Of a DNA stretch of 64,000 bases, positions 54,516 through 62,979 are shown piece after piece. The notes beneath the pieces were generated by a model, which was not told the origin of the DNA, searched no databases, and saw nothing but the letters and a program-made list of their open reading frames with translations. The DNA comes from Fusobacterium_C necrophorum (GTDB lineage Bacteria > Fusobacteriota > Fusobacteriia > Fusobacteriales > Fusobacteriaceae). The position numbers were made by a program, and so were the translations under genes. Every line of letters begins with the position of its first letter. The first letter of the stretch is position 1. The stretch lies in assembly GCF_900104395.1 (NCBI RefSeq), contig NZ_FMXX01000008.1. One strand, written 5' to 3'.

Positions 54516-55826
54516 ATGTTAAAGAAGACTGATGTAATTCAAAAATTGGAAAAAAAGGAAGAAATGGTATGGATTAACCCTAAAAAAATAGATTATAAGA
54601 CATATGAAGAAAATCTGCCGGTTTCAGATGAAGAATTGTTGCAAGCGGAAAAGAGATTGGAGAGATTTGCTCCCTTCCTTCAAAAAGTATTTCCGGAAAC
54701 GGCTCCTACAAAAGGAATTATTGAATCGCCCTTAGAGGAAATTTTTCAGATGCAGAAGACTTTGGAAGAAAAATATAAGGTAAAAATTCCCGGAACATTA
54801 TATTTGAAAATGGACAGTCACTTACCTGTAGCCGGTTCCATAAAAGCCAGAGGAGGAGTTTATGAAGTGTTAAAACACGCTGAGGATTTGGCAATGGAAG
54901 CGGGCTTATTAAAAATAGGAGATAATTATGCCATATTGGCAGAGGATAGATTTAAGAAATTTTTCTCGAAGTATAAAATTCAAGTCGGGTCGACCGGAAA
55001 TTTAGGATTAAGTATAGGGATTACCAGTGCAGCATTAGGATTTCAGGTGATTGTTCATATGTCGGCAGATGCAAAACAGTGGAAAAAAGATATGTTGCGT
55101 TCTAAAGGAGTTCAGGTCATAGAATATGACAGTGACTATGGAAAAGCGGTAGAAGAAGGAAGAAAAAATTCAAATTTAGACCCTATGAGTTATTTCGTGG
55201 ACGATGAAAAATCTATGAATTTATTTTTAGGATACACTGTTGCAGCAAAAAGACTGAAAAAACAATTGGACGAAAAAGAAATTATAATAGATGAAAGACA
55301 TCCTTTGATAGTATATATTCCTTGTGGTGTGGGAGGAGCTCCCGGGGGAGTAGCCTATGGATTGAAAAGAATTTTTAAAGAGAATGTACATATTTTTTTC
55401 GTGGAACCTACTTTGGCACCTTGTATGTTACTTGGAATGGAAAGCGGATTACATGAAAAAATCAGTGTCAATGATATCGGAATTTATGGAATGACTCATG
55501 CCGACGGATTGGCGGTGGCAAGACCTTCAGGGTTGATAGGAAGATTGATGGAGCCTATTTTGAGTGGGATTTTTACCGTGCAGGATTATAAATTATATGA
55601 TTATTTACGTTGTTTAGATGAAACGGAAAATAAGAGAATAGAGCCTTCTTCTTGTGCGGCATTCGAAGGGGTAGCTTCTCTTTTCAATTATGAAGAAAGC
55701 AAAAAATATGTGGATGATTTTTTGGGAGATACTGTTAAGAATGCCTATCATATTTGTTGGGCTACCGGTGGAAGTATGGTACCGGAGGAAGATATGAAAG
55801 AATTTTTAAAGACATATTTAAAATGA
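54516..55826 (+). CDS. dsdA: D-serine ammonia-lyase
   Basis: PLP enzyme that turns D-serine into pyruvate and ammonia, both detoxifying it and giving carbon. 436 residues as expected. The PLP lysine is in VAGSIKARGG near 108, the phosphate loop in GSTGNLGLSIG near 160, and the glycine loop in PCGVGGAPGG near 270. AAGGAGG before the ATG. It forms an operon with the GntP permease. Confidence 0.95.
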   Translation: MLKKTDVIQKLEKKEEMVWINPKKIDYKTYEENLPVSDEELLQAEKRLERFAPFLQKVFPETAPTKGIIESPLEEIFQMQKTLEEKYKVKIPGTLYLKMDSHLPVAGSIKARGGVYEVLKHAEDLAMEAGLLKIGDNYAILAEDRFKKFFSKYKIQVGSTGNLGLSIGITSAALGFQVIVHMSADAKQWKKDMLRSKGVQVIEYDSDYGKAVEEGRKNSNLDPMSYFVDDEKSMNLFLGYTVAAKRLKKQLDEKEIIIDERHPLIVYIPCGVGGAPGGVAYGLKRIFKENVHIFFVEPTLAPCMLLGMESGLHEKISVNDIGIYGMTHADGLAVARPSGLIGRLMEPILSGIFTVQDYKLYDYLRCLDETENKRIEPSSCAAFEGVASLFNYEESKKYVDDFLGDTVKNAYHICWATGGSMVPEEDMKEFLKTYLK

Positions 55827-55843
55827 AACAGAGGTGAATAAAA

Positions 55844-55990
55844 ATGAGAAAGGATGAATTGGCAACCCCAACTATTTTGTTAAATATAGATGCTAGCTAA
55901 TCTAGGCAGTTACTATACCTTGTAAAAGGGGAAGAAGTGATAACAAGTATAAAGGTTGATATAAGAGGAAATAGTAACAAAAGAATTTAA
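55844..55990 (+). pseudogene. gutted D-threonine aldolase-family gene (both ends only)
   Basis: 49 codons in one frame. The first 17 (MRKDELATPTILLNIDA) match the start of D-threonine aldolase / D-serine dehydratase-like PLP enzymes, which open with DTPxLLLDLDA. The last 28 (QLLYLVKGEEVITSIKVDIRG and on) match their C-terminal VYVVRGxEVVDxWPIxARG. Roughly 320 central codons are absent. The junction carries an in-frame TAA (codon 19) within CTAGCTAATCTAG. GAGGTG precedes the ATG. It stands 17 nt after dsdA, so an intact ancestor would have fitted D-amino acid breakdown. Confidence 0.65.
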
Positions 55991-56030
55991 GAGAGTGTGA
56001 AGTTTTTTTACTTCACACTCTCCACTTTTT
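55991..56030. terminator. bidirectional terminator of the dsdA operon
   Basis: Perfect 12 bp stem GAGAGTGTGAAG/CTTCACACTCTC (55991-56002 with 56011-56022), T run on the + side from 56026. The right part CTTCACACTCTCCAC (56011-56025) recurs with one change at 59507-59521. Confidence 0.8.
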
Positions 56031-57225
56031 AAATACATTTATTTGATAATTTTTTTAAAGCATTATCCAATCTTTGAAGTGCTTCTTCTATAACAGAAGT
56101 GGGAGCTGCAAGATTAAATCTTTCAAAACCTTTTCCATTTTCACCAAAAATATATCCCTCATCTAAGAATAAATCAGCTTCTTCGATCATAAATTTTTCT
56201 AAATTTTCAGAGCTCATTCCTAAAGAGCTGAAATCTATCCATAATAGATAGGTTCCTTCATTTTTAAAAACTTTAATTTCAGGATATTTTTTTTCAAAAA
56301 AATGAACAACAAGCTGCTGATTTTTATAAATAATTGCAAGACATTCTTTCAACCATTCTTCACATTTTGTGTAGGCTATTTCACAAGACTTATAACCAAG
56401 TGCAGTAAATGGAATAGAAGAGGTTCTATTTAATGAAGCTATAAATCTTTCACGGATTTTTTTATTTTTAATAATAGTATTACTCATTCCCATTCCTGCC
56501 AAATTAAAAGTTTTGGAAGGAGCAGTGAAAGTAATTGTTTTTTCAGCCAATTTATCATTAATTGTCTGAAAAACAATATGTTTTGAACCAGGCATGATAA
56601 TATCAAAGTGTACTTCATCAGAGAGAAGCAAAATTTCATTTTTTAAAATAATATCTGATAATTTTTGTAATTCTTCCTTAGTCCAGACTCTACCTACTGG
56701 ATTATGTGGAGAACAAAATAATAAAATTTTATTCTTAGGATCTTGAGAAAGTTTGTCAAATAATTCATAATTGATATAATATTTATTATTTTTTAAAATG
56801 AGAGGACAGTCAATTAATTTTCTATTTTGTAATTTTATTGCATTGAAAAATGGATAATAGACTGGTGTCATAATAATAACTCCATCTCCTTCTTTTGTAA
56901 ATTCTTGTATTGCACTAAAGAAAGCAGGGACAACACCAGCGGTATTAACTATCCAATCTTCTTGAATTTCAAAATTATGTTTTTTTCTCATCCAATTGCA
57001 TACAGCATCTTTATATTCTCTGTTTGCCATTGTGTAGCCTAATATAACCTCGTCTAAATACTCTTTCAAACCTTCAATAATTTCGGGAGCATTTTTAAAT
57101 TCCATATCTGCAACAGAAAGAGGAACAATTCCATCTGCTACATTAGGATTTTTATCATACATATCTTCCCATTTAAATGATCCTTGTCCTTTGCGATTTA
57201 CTCTTGTTTCAAAATCATATTTCAT
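56029..57225 (-). CDS. MalY/PatB-type aminotransferase (probable C-S lyase)
   Basis: 398 residues, fold-type I PLP enzyme. VPLSVADMEFKNAPEI near 34 and PVYYPFF near 122 are typical of MalY/PatB; the Schiff-base Lys is in TFTAPSKTFNLAG near 232. This group cleaves cystathionine or cysteine to pyruvate, ammonia and a thiol or H2S. It stands downstream of an amino acid permease (26 nt), so imported sulfur amino acids are likely substrates. AGGAGG before the ATG. Confidence 0.87.
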   Translation of the reverse strand: MKYDFETRVNRKGQGSFKWEDMYDKNPNVADGIVPLSVADMEFKNAPEIIEGLKEYLDEVILGYTMANREYKDAVCNWMRKKHNFEIQEDWIVNTAGVVPAFFSAIQEFTKEGDGVIIMTPVYYPFFNAIKLQNRKLIDCPLILKNNKYYINYELFDKLSQDPKNKILLFCSPHNPVGRVWTKEELQKLSDIILKNEILLLSDEVHFDIIMPGSKHIVFQTINDKLAEKTITFTAPSKTFNLAGMGMSNTIIKNKKIRERFIASLNRTSSIPFTALGYKSCEIAYTKCEEWLKECLAIIYKNQQLVVHFFEKKYPEIKVFKNEGTYLLWIDFSSLGMSSENLEKFMIEEADLFLDEGYIFGENGKGFERFNLAAPTSVIEEALQRLDNALKKLSNKCI

Positions 57226-57251
57226 ATTAGTAGACCTCCTAAAATAGATTA

Positions 57252-58628
57252 TTACTCTTCTTCATTTAAAGCTTCCTGAATGATTATTTCTTTATTTTTT
57301 TCTAAATTTTCTACACTAACACTTTTCGTTTTTAACGAAATAATAGAAAATACTGACATAAGAAATAAAATTACCACCATCATTATCATTTGATATTTGT
57401 CTAAAAGTACAAATAAATTATAGCATACTATTAGTGCTGATAGTGCTGCCAAAATACAGATTAGATTTATTAAAGTTTTAGGCATGTGTAAAATACTGTT
57501 TTCCCATTGCTTAGGATATTTATTTATAATTTTAATACAAGCCAGATTACAGTAAATATTTGTAATCATATAGGGAATCATAACCAAAGATACTATGACA
57601 TCCAAACTAAACCCTAATAAAACTGGAATAATTGAGACTATATAAAAAATTAAATATACTACCCAAGGGTAACCAGAAATTGTTGTTTTTGTACAAATTT
57701 TTGGTAACCAACCATCTTCGGCAACTTTTAATATAGGATAGCGAACCATTGTGGCTGCAGTTATCATAGAGGTTGCAATGGCAAATACCGCACCTCCAAT
57801 GATAAAAATAACAAATATCCAGTGAGGAAAAATTTGTGCTGCGACTAAACTCAAATTTTTATTACTGACATCTTCTATGGGTAAAACACCTGCCGCAACA
57901 TATGACATTGCAAAATAAACAATTGCCAATAGAATAGTCACTAATAAAATTCCTAATGGAATTGTTTTTTTCGCTTTTTTTGTTACAGCAGAAACAGCAA
58001 CAGGTCCCATGGTTGTTCCCTGGCAGGCCCATCCCATGATAGCAATTGCAGATATAAAACCAGAAAAACCGTTTCTAAAAAAATTTTTTCCATAGAAATA
58101 TCCAGCTTGTACTTTAGGAATTCCAAAAATAATAAAGATAAAAATAGAAATGATTAAAACAACTGTCATAATACTATTTATTGTAGAGATAAATTTTGAA
58201 CCTTTCATTGTTGCGGCAAACAGCAAAGTTATCATTACAATAGAAATTATTTTACTGTAATCTAAGAGAGTAGGGAAAATTATACTGGCATAGTTAATAA
58301 TAGCAATACTATACATAGCTATAGAAAATCCGTTAGTAAAATTTACATATGCACTTATACCGGAAAAAAATGGATTGAACGTTATTGCTTTTTGACTATA
58401 ATCTCCACCTTTAAAAGTAAACATAGAGGAAAGGAGTATATTATAAAAATAAGCTAGTAGCATGAATAAACAGCCAATACCCACAGCAAAAACAATTGAC
58501 TTTCCTGTAAAATTAATTCCAGATCCCATTAGAACAAAAATTCCTGAACCGATGGCTCCTCCAAAACCCAAACAAAGGATATCAAATAAGTTTAAATTTT
58601 TTTCTTCAATTTTATTTTCGTTTATCAT
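57252..58628 (-). CDS. APC-family amino acid permease
   Basis: 458 residues with about 12 membrane segments. The APC opening is clear: LFDILCLGFGGAIGSGIFVLMGSG near 15-38, and WACQGTTMGPVAVSAVTKKAKKTIP near 200 is the family loop. Substrate not determinable; the adjacent MalY-like lyase hints at a sulfur-containing or other amino acid. ATG 58628 follows GGAGGGG; a GTG at 58634 overlaps that site. Confidence 0.87.
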   Translation of the reverse strand: MINENKIEEKNLNLFDILCLGFGGAIGSGIFVLMGSGINFTGKSIVFAVGIGCLFMLLAYFYNILLSSMFTFKGGDYSQKAITFNPFFSGISAYVNFTNGFSIAMYSIAIINYASIIFPTLLDYSKIISIVMITLLFAATMKGSKFISTINSIMTVVLIISIFIFIIFGIPKVQAGYFYGKNFFRNGFSGFISAIAIMGWACQGTTMGPVAVSAVTKKAKKTIPLGILLVTILLAIVYFAMSYVAAGVLPIEDVSNKNLSLVAAQIFPHWIFVIFIIGGAVFAIATSMITAATMVRYPILKVAEDGWLPKICTKTTISGYPWVVYLIFYIVSIIPVLLGFSLDVIVSLVMIPYMITNIYCNLACIKIINKYPKQWENSILHMPKTLINLICILAALSALIVCYNLFVLLDKYQMIMMVVILFLMSVFSIISLKTKSVSVENLEKNKEIIIQEALNEEE

Positions 58629-58659
58629 GATCACCCCTCCAAAAACATTAGAATCTTAA

Positions 58660-58678
58660 TAGTTAAGTATCTTAACTA
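58660..58678. promoter_or_regulatory. perfect palindrome, likely MarR operator
   Basis: TAGTTAAG-TAT-CTTAACTA, an 8 bp perfect inverted repeat. It covers the expected start (about 58677) of the leftward promoter TTGACT 58711-58706, 16 bp, TATAAT 58689-58684. A repressor bound here would block the permease-lyase operon. Confidence 0.7.
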
Positions 58679-58735
58679 ATTTTATTATAAATTTTTTTTG
58701 AAAAAAGTCAAGAGAAATATATAAATTTTTTTAAA

Positions 58736-58764
58736 TTGATAATATAAGTAAATTATGTTATAGT
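58736..58764 (+). promoter_or_regulatory. promoter of the MarR gene
   Basis: TTGATA 58736-58741, 17 bp, extended -10 TGtTATAGT with hexamer 58759-58764. No copy of the palindrome overlaps it, so autoregulation is not obvious. Confidence 0.6.
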
Positions 58765-58792
58765 AACAGTACATAGTAATGGAGGTTTTATA

Positions 58793-59338
58793 GTGAACAA
58801 AAAACTATATGAAGAAGAAATTCTAAATGCAAAAATAGATTTGGATGAAAATGAAAAATTAGTGAATGCCAGATATGAAAAATTAAATGGAATCATGGAA
58901 TCAATGTACGATTTTATTTTGGCTTATTCTAACTACTATTCCATTAGGAGAGATTATGGCAGTGGTGATAAGTTTACTATGATAGAAATACATATTTTGA
59001 CTGAAATCCATGATAAACCTAAAATTACTGTTACTGCACTAGCAGAAAAATGGGGTAGGACAAGTAGTGCTATATCTCAAACTGTTAGAAAATTAATGAA
59101 ATGGAAACTTATAAATAGAGTAGAAAATGAAAATAATGGAAAGATTTACCATTTAATGATTACAGAGAAAGGAAAAGAACTTGTTTTACTTCATAAAAGA
59201 TACGATAATTTAGATATTGTGAAAACAAAAAAGAAATTATTGAAAAAATTTACAATAGAAGAACTGATAGCATTTGATAAAATATGTAAAGAATATACAG
59301 ATATTTTAAGATTTAAGAAAAATTGTAAAGGAAGATGA
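58793..59338 (+). CDS. MarR-family transcriptional regulator
   Basis: 181 residues. Winged helix-turn-helix at about 60-130: ITVTALAEKWGRTSSAISQTVRKL is the helix-turn-helix and NRVENENNGKIYHLMITEKG the wing. It is divergent from the permease-lyase operon and the palindrome between them is its likely site. The start is GTG, with GGAGG 8 nt upstream. Confidence 0.87.
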   Translation: MNKKLYEEEILNAKIDLDENEKLVNARYEKLNGIMESMYDFILAYSNYYSIRRDYGSGDKFTMIEIHILTEIHDKPKITVTALAEKWGRTSSAISQTVRKLMKWKLINRVENENNGKIYHLMITEKGKELVLLHKRYDNLDIVKTKKKLLKKFTIEELIAFDKICKEYTDILRFKKNCKGR

Positions 59339-59373
59339 GATTAAAAATGAAGAAACTTAAGAAAAATCAAAAA

Positions 59374-59407
59374 CGCTTCTATTTCAGAAGCGCTCTTGAC
59401 ATTTTTT
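59374..59407 (+). terminator. probable terminator of the MarR gene
   Basis: 7 bp stem CGCTTCT/AGAAGCG (59374-59380 with 59386-59392), with T6 at 59402-59407, which is late for a classical terminator. Confidence 0.4.
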
Positions 59408-59506
59408 GAATACTTTATTATATTATTTTTTAGAGAGTTAATATTTTCTAACTAACTTATTTTAAAAACCATAGAAGATAAATTTACAGAAAAAAGTTCA
59501 CATACT

Positions 59507-59538
59507 CTTCACACACTCCACCTGTATAATTGGGTGAG
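59507..59538. repeat. right copies of two duplicated terminator sequences
   Basis: 59507-59521 CTTCACACACTCCAC repeats 56011-56025 (14 of 15). Overlapping it, 59519-59538 CACCTGTATAATTGGGTGAG repeats 52163-52182 (19 of 20). The flavodoxin gene on the - strand ends 9 nt later, so this also serves, imperfectly, as its terminator region. Confidence 0.7.
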
Positions 59539-59546
59539 CTTCTGTT

Positions 59547-60062
59547 TTATAAATTAGGATTTACCGTTTTTTCGATGAATTCAATGACTCGTTGAAAATC
59601 TTCTTCATTCGGATGTCCTTCTGCATCCAAAACAATTTGCTTCATATTTGGTACAAACTTATGTACGATATTTAAAGGGAATTTGTCCATTTTTTGTTTT
59701 AAATCCTCCGATACTTTTCCTCTGACTAAGACTCCGCCTTTAAAATGATTATCCTTTTCGCACAATTTCGTGACATTCCTAATACACTTTTCTGCATGGA
59801 AAGAAGTAGGAGATTCTCCCAAAGTTCCAATAAAGTAAAGATTTTTATCTTTTAATTTGGAAAGAAATTTTCTTGTTTTGGCATCTGCCGTTCCCTTATC
59901 CACCCAATATCCGATAATGACATTTTCCACCTTTGTCCAATCGACAGTGTCTTTTTCTTCTACCCGGATGAGTTGTTTTTCTTGTTGTAGATGTTCAAAT
60001 GCTACTTCACAAACTTTTTTTGTATTTCCTGTTAAGGAAGAATAAATGATAACTGTTTTCAT
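59547..60062 (-). CDS. flavodoxin family protein
   Basis: 171 residues. FMN phosphate loop YSSLTGNTKKV (7-17), then IGYWVDKGTADAKT near 50 and a third FMN loop GTLGESP near 80. Low-potential electron carrier in the cytoplasm; the partner is unknown. AAGGAG before the ATG. Confidence 0.85.
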   Translation of the reverse strand: MKTVIIYSSLTGNTKKVCEVAFEHLQQEKQLIRVEEKDTVDWTKVENVIIGYWVDKGTADAKTRKFLSKLKDKNLYFIGTLGESPTSFHAEKCIRNVTKLCEKDNHFKGGVLVRGKVSEDLKQKMDKFPLNIVHKFVPNMKQIVLDAEGHPNEEDFQRVIEFIEKTVNPNL

Positions 60063-60164
60063 TTGAAATCACTCCTTCTTTTATTTTTTGCAAAATCAGT
60101 ATAGCATAGATTATTTATTATTCCTATATTTTTATTTTTCTTATCTTAAAAAAAAATATTTATA

Positions 60165-60193
60165 TTGACATAAGAGATAAACTATATTAAGAT
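60165..60193 (+). promoter_or_regulatory. promoter of the ybaN-exbBD-tonB run
   Basis: Consensus TTGACA at 60165-60170, 17 bp, TAAGAT at 60188-60193. Confidence 0.5.
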
Positions 60194-60230
60194 ATTTTAT
60201 AAACCAAATTAAATGGATGTGATAGTTATT

Positions 60231-60593
60231 GTGAAAAGAAATATTCTTTTAGGAATTGCGTGGATTTCGTTAATCTTGGGAGGAATCGGAATTTTTCTTC
60301 CTCTGTTACCTACAACACCCTTTATCTTATTGAGTGCTTTTTGTTTTCAAAAATCTTCGGAAAGATTTCATCAATGGATTTTGAACAGTCCTATTTTTGG
60401 GAAATATATTCGAGATTATCAAGAACAAAAAGGAATTACTTTAAAGAATAAAATAGTCGCCATTACTTTTATGGCGCTTGGAATGTCATTTTCCGCTTAT
60501 AAAGTGCCGAATACATATATGAGAATTTCTCTGGCGGTCATTTTTATAGCGGTTTCGTACCATATTTGGAAAATAAAAACCTTAAAAAAATAA
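60231..60593 (+). CDS. YbaN/DUF454 membrane protein
   Basis: 120 residues. Two N-terminal helices separated by the family loop GIFLPLLPTTPFILLSAFCF, then KSSERFHQWILNSPIFGKYI and a C-terminal helix pair. Function unknown. GTG 60231 is preferred: the product then starts MKRNILLG like homologues, and GGATGTGAT (60215-60223), one change from GGAGGTGAT, lies 7 nt upstream. The ATG at 60213 has no ribosome site. Confidence 0.8.
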   Translation: MKRNILLGIAWISLILGGIGIFLPLLPTTPFILLSAFCFQKSSERFHQWILNSPIFGKYIRDYQEQKGITLKNKIVAITFMALGMSFSAYKVPNTYMRISLAVIFIAVSYHIWKIKTLKK

Positions 60594-60621
60594 AAATAAA
60601 TAAATATAGGAGAGTGAAACA

Positions 60622-61230
60622 ATGGCTTATTATTTTAAAGTTGGGGGACCTATTTTATGGGTCTTGTTTTTTATGTCAATAGGAGCTTTGGCAATTATCT
60701 TAGAGAGGGTTGTATTCTTTACTAGGACAGAGAAAAAAGTGGATATTGATTTTAAGAAAAATATTAATGATTTAATTTCTCAAGGAAAAGTGGAGGAAGC
60801 AATTCAATTGTGCGAAAGTAAAAAAGGTTCTGTGGCGGGTTCTATCCGAACTTTTTTGAAAAGAGCTAAAAAAGGTCAGGATGTACAAGATTATGAATCA
60901 ATTATCAAAGAGATTATGTTGGAAAGTATGACACCCTTAGATCGTGGATTGAGTTCTCTGGAGGCTATTGGTAGTTTGGCTCCTATGTGTGGATTGTTAG
61001 GAACCGTGACAGGGATGATCAAAGCCTTTATCAATATTTCAAAAATGGGAGCCGGAGATCCTACGATCGTTGCAGATGGAATTTCAGAGGCTTTAGTAAC
61101 AACAGCAGCAGGGTTATATGTTGCAATACCGGTGATTGCGGCTTATAATATTTTCAGTAAGATTGCGGCAAGAAGAGAAGATGAAGTGGATAAAATTGTA
61201 GCGAATATTATAAATATATTTAGGAGATAG
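60622..61230 (+). CDS. exbB: ExbB/TolQ-type proton channel protein
   Basis: 202 residues with three membrane helices: about 8-29, and GSLAPMCGLLGTVTGMIKAF near 114-133 plus AGLYVAIPVIAAYNIF near 160-175. With ExbD it turns the proton (or ion) gradient into motion of TonB to drive outer-membrane receptors. This indicates a diderm cell, as in Fusobacteria. Followed 2 nt later by exbD. Confidence 0.92.
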   Translation: MAYYFKVGGPILWVLFFMSIGALAIILERVVFFTRTEKKVDIDFKKNINDLISQGKVEEAIQLCESKKGSVAGSIRTFLKRAKKGQDVQDYESIIKEIMLESMTPLDRGLSSLEAIGSLAPMCGLLGTVTGMIKAFINISKMGAGDPTIVADGISEALVTTAAGLYVAIPVIAAYNIFSKIAARREDEVDKIVANIINIFRR

Positions 61231-61232
61231 TT

Positions 61233-61619
61233 ATGGGAAGAAAAAATAGAAGAGGATCGTTGAAACCTGATTTGACTCCTTTGATTGATGTAATCTTCCT
61301 GTTGATTATTTTCTTTATGATTTCGACGACCTTTAATAATTATGGAACGATTCCGATTGAGTTGCCCAGCTCCACCGTGGAATCCAAAAAAGAAAATAAG
61401 GCAGTAGAAATTATCGTGGATAAGCACGGAAGATTTTATGTCAATACGGAGGGAAAAAATCAGGAAGTGACATTGGAAGATATTCCGAATCATTTGCAAG
61501 GAGTGGAAGAAGTTACAATTTCCGCCGACAGAGATATGAAATATCAAACAGTTATGAATGTCATGACAAAAGTGAAGGAACAAAATATTGCAAATATGGG
61601 ATTAACATTCTATGAATAG
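61233..61619 (+). CDS. exbD: ExbD/TolR-type protein
   Basis: 128 residues. Single helix containing the essential acidic residue in DLTPLIDVIFLLIIFFMI (Asp near 17), then a periplasmic domain. Its ribosome site AGGAGA overlaps the exbB end. Confidence 0.92.
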   Translation: MGRKNRRGSLKPDLTPLIDVIFLLIIFFMISTTFNNYGTIPIELPSSTVESKKENKAVEIIVDKHGRFYVNTEGKNQEVTLEDIPNHLQGVEEVTISADRDMKYQTVMNVMTKVKEQNIANMGLTFYE

Positions 61620-61631
61620 GAGGAAATGGCT

Positions 61632-62369
61632 ATGAAGAAATATCTAGTTCTTTCTTTTTGTATTCATATATTGTGTTTTTTAGGATTTTATCATCATGAA
61701 ATGCACAAGGGAGAGGAAAAGCTTCCCTTAAATCAAGTAATTTCTGTCTCCTTTGTTGTAGAAAATCCACCTCCAAGTGATAATCCCGGGAGTCCTAATG
61801 TAGCAGATAGAGTTTTAGAAAAGAAAGAAAATTCTACAAATGAAAAGCCAAAAGAACAACCGAAAAAAGAAAAACCAAAGAAAGAAGAACAGGTAAAAGA
61901 AAAAACATTTGACAGTAAAATGGCAACGAAAGATGCCAAAGAAGTAAAACAGGAAGAAAGTTCAGCAGTTGAAGCGGATTCCGATAACAAAGAAAGCAGT
62001 GAAACAGGGAAGAGTTCAGGAAATGACAATCCATTCTACGGTTCTAATTTCCAAGCCAATGGAGACGGCTCTTATACCGCTCTTTCTTCGGAAGGAATTA
62101 ACTATCAAATCTTACAGGAAGTGGAACCGGATTATCCTTCCCAAGCGGAAGCCATAGGATACGATCAGAGAGTTTCTGTGAAAGTAAAGTTTTTGGTAGG
62201 ACTAAAAGGGAATGTGGAGAATATTCAAATCGTAAAATCTCATAAAAAATTAGGTTTTGATGATGAAGTCATGAAAGCAATTAAAAAATGGAGATTTAAA
62301 CCTATTTATTATGCAGGAAAGAATATTAAAGTGTATTTTGTAAAAGAATTTCACTTTAATCCACAATAG
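61632..62369 (+). CDS. tonB: TonB energy transducer
   Basis: 245 residues: N-terminal membrane helix (about 4-20), a long Pro/Lys/Glu-rich periplasmic spacer (about 50-110, KEQPKKEKPKKEEQ), and a C-terminal TonB domain from about 155 (EPDYPSQAEAIGYDQRVSVK; AIKKWRFKPIYY). ATG 61632 is 8 nt after AGGAGG; ATG 61626 is only 2 nt away. No TonB-dependent receptor is in the window. Confidence 0.92.
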   Translation: MKKYLVLSFCIHILCFLGFYHHEMHKGEEKLPLNQVISVSFVVENPPPSDNPGSPNVADRVLEKKENSTNEKPKEQPKKEKPKKEEQVKEKTFDSKMATKDAKEVKQEESSAVEADSDNKESSETGKSSGNDNPFYGSNFQANGDGSYTALSSEGINYQILQEVEPDYPSQAEAIGYDQRVSVKVKFLVGLKGNVENIQIVKSHKKLGFDDEVMKAIKKWRFKPIYYAGKNIKVYFVKEFHFNPQ

Positions 62370-62399
62370 AAAAAATACAAGAAACGGAGAGAGAGGAAG

Positions 62400-62858
62400 A
62401 TGAAAAAATTATGCTTACTATTCTTCCTCTTTCCTAATTTACTCTTTGCCGCTAGGGAAGATATTTTAGGAAAGTGGATTAGCAGCAAACATAAGGATGG
62501 CAATCAAATTATTATTGAAATTAGAGAAAAAGAGGACGGAAAGTTTTATGGAACCATGATAGGACAAACGATTCCTCTTTATCAAGATGGAGAATTTCAA
62601 GGACAGGAAAAAATGGATTTAAAAAATCCGGATGAAAGTTTGAGAAAAAGAAAACTTGTGGGAGTGGAAATGCTTTATTCTTTGACGTACCAGAAAGATG
62701 CGAATCGTTACCGAGACGGAAGAGTGTATGTTCCCGGAATGGGAAAAACCCTATATGCCAGTGTTCAAATTGAGAAAGATGTTATGAAAATAAAGGGAAG
62801 TTTTGATAAATCCGGTATCATTGGAAAAACTCAAATCTGGAATCGCTACGAGAAGTAG
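62400..62858 (+). CDS. secreted DUF2147 protein (second copy)
   Basis: 152 residues. Signal peptide about 1-17 (LCLLFFLFPNLLFA), then DUF2147 (GKWISSKHKDGNQIIIEI; IIGKTQIWNRYEK-like end). Clearly related to the protein at 24133 by shared DGNQIIIEI/TGNQIIVEI, MDLKNPD/MDLQNPD and RKRKLVG/KHRKLVG. It lies 30 nt after tonB, so an envelope role is plausible, but the function is unknown. Confidence 0.82.
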   Translation: MKKLCLLFFLFPNLLFAAREDILGKWISSKHKDGNQIIIEIREKEDGKFYGTMIGQTIPLYQDGEFQGQEKMDLKNPDESLRKRKLVGVEMLYSLTYQKDANRYRDGRVYVPGMGKTLYASVQIEKDVMKIKGSFDKSGIIGKTQIWNRYEK

Positions 62859-62884
62859 AAAGTGAAAGAATAAAATATTTATTG

Positions 62885-62913
62885 TTGACAAATATACAAA
62901 AGATATATATTAT
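62885..62913 (+). promoter_or_regulatory. promoter of the TetR gene
   Basis: TTGACA 62885-62890, 17 bp, TATTAT 62908-62913. TATTT/AAATA half-sites overlap the -35 but are weak. Confidence 0.6.
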
Positions 62914-62979
62914 ATAAAGAAGAATATTTGTTTTAAAATATATTTATTATTATAAGAATGTTAGAAAAGAGGAAGTACC

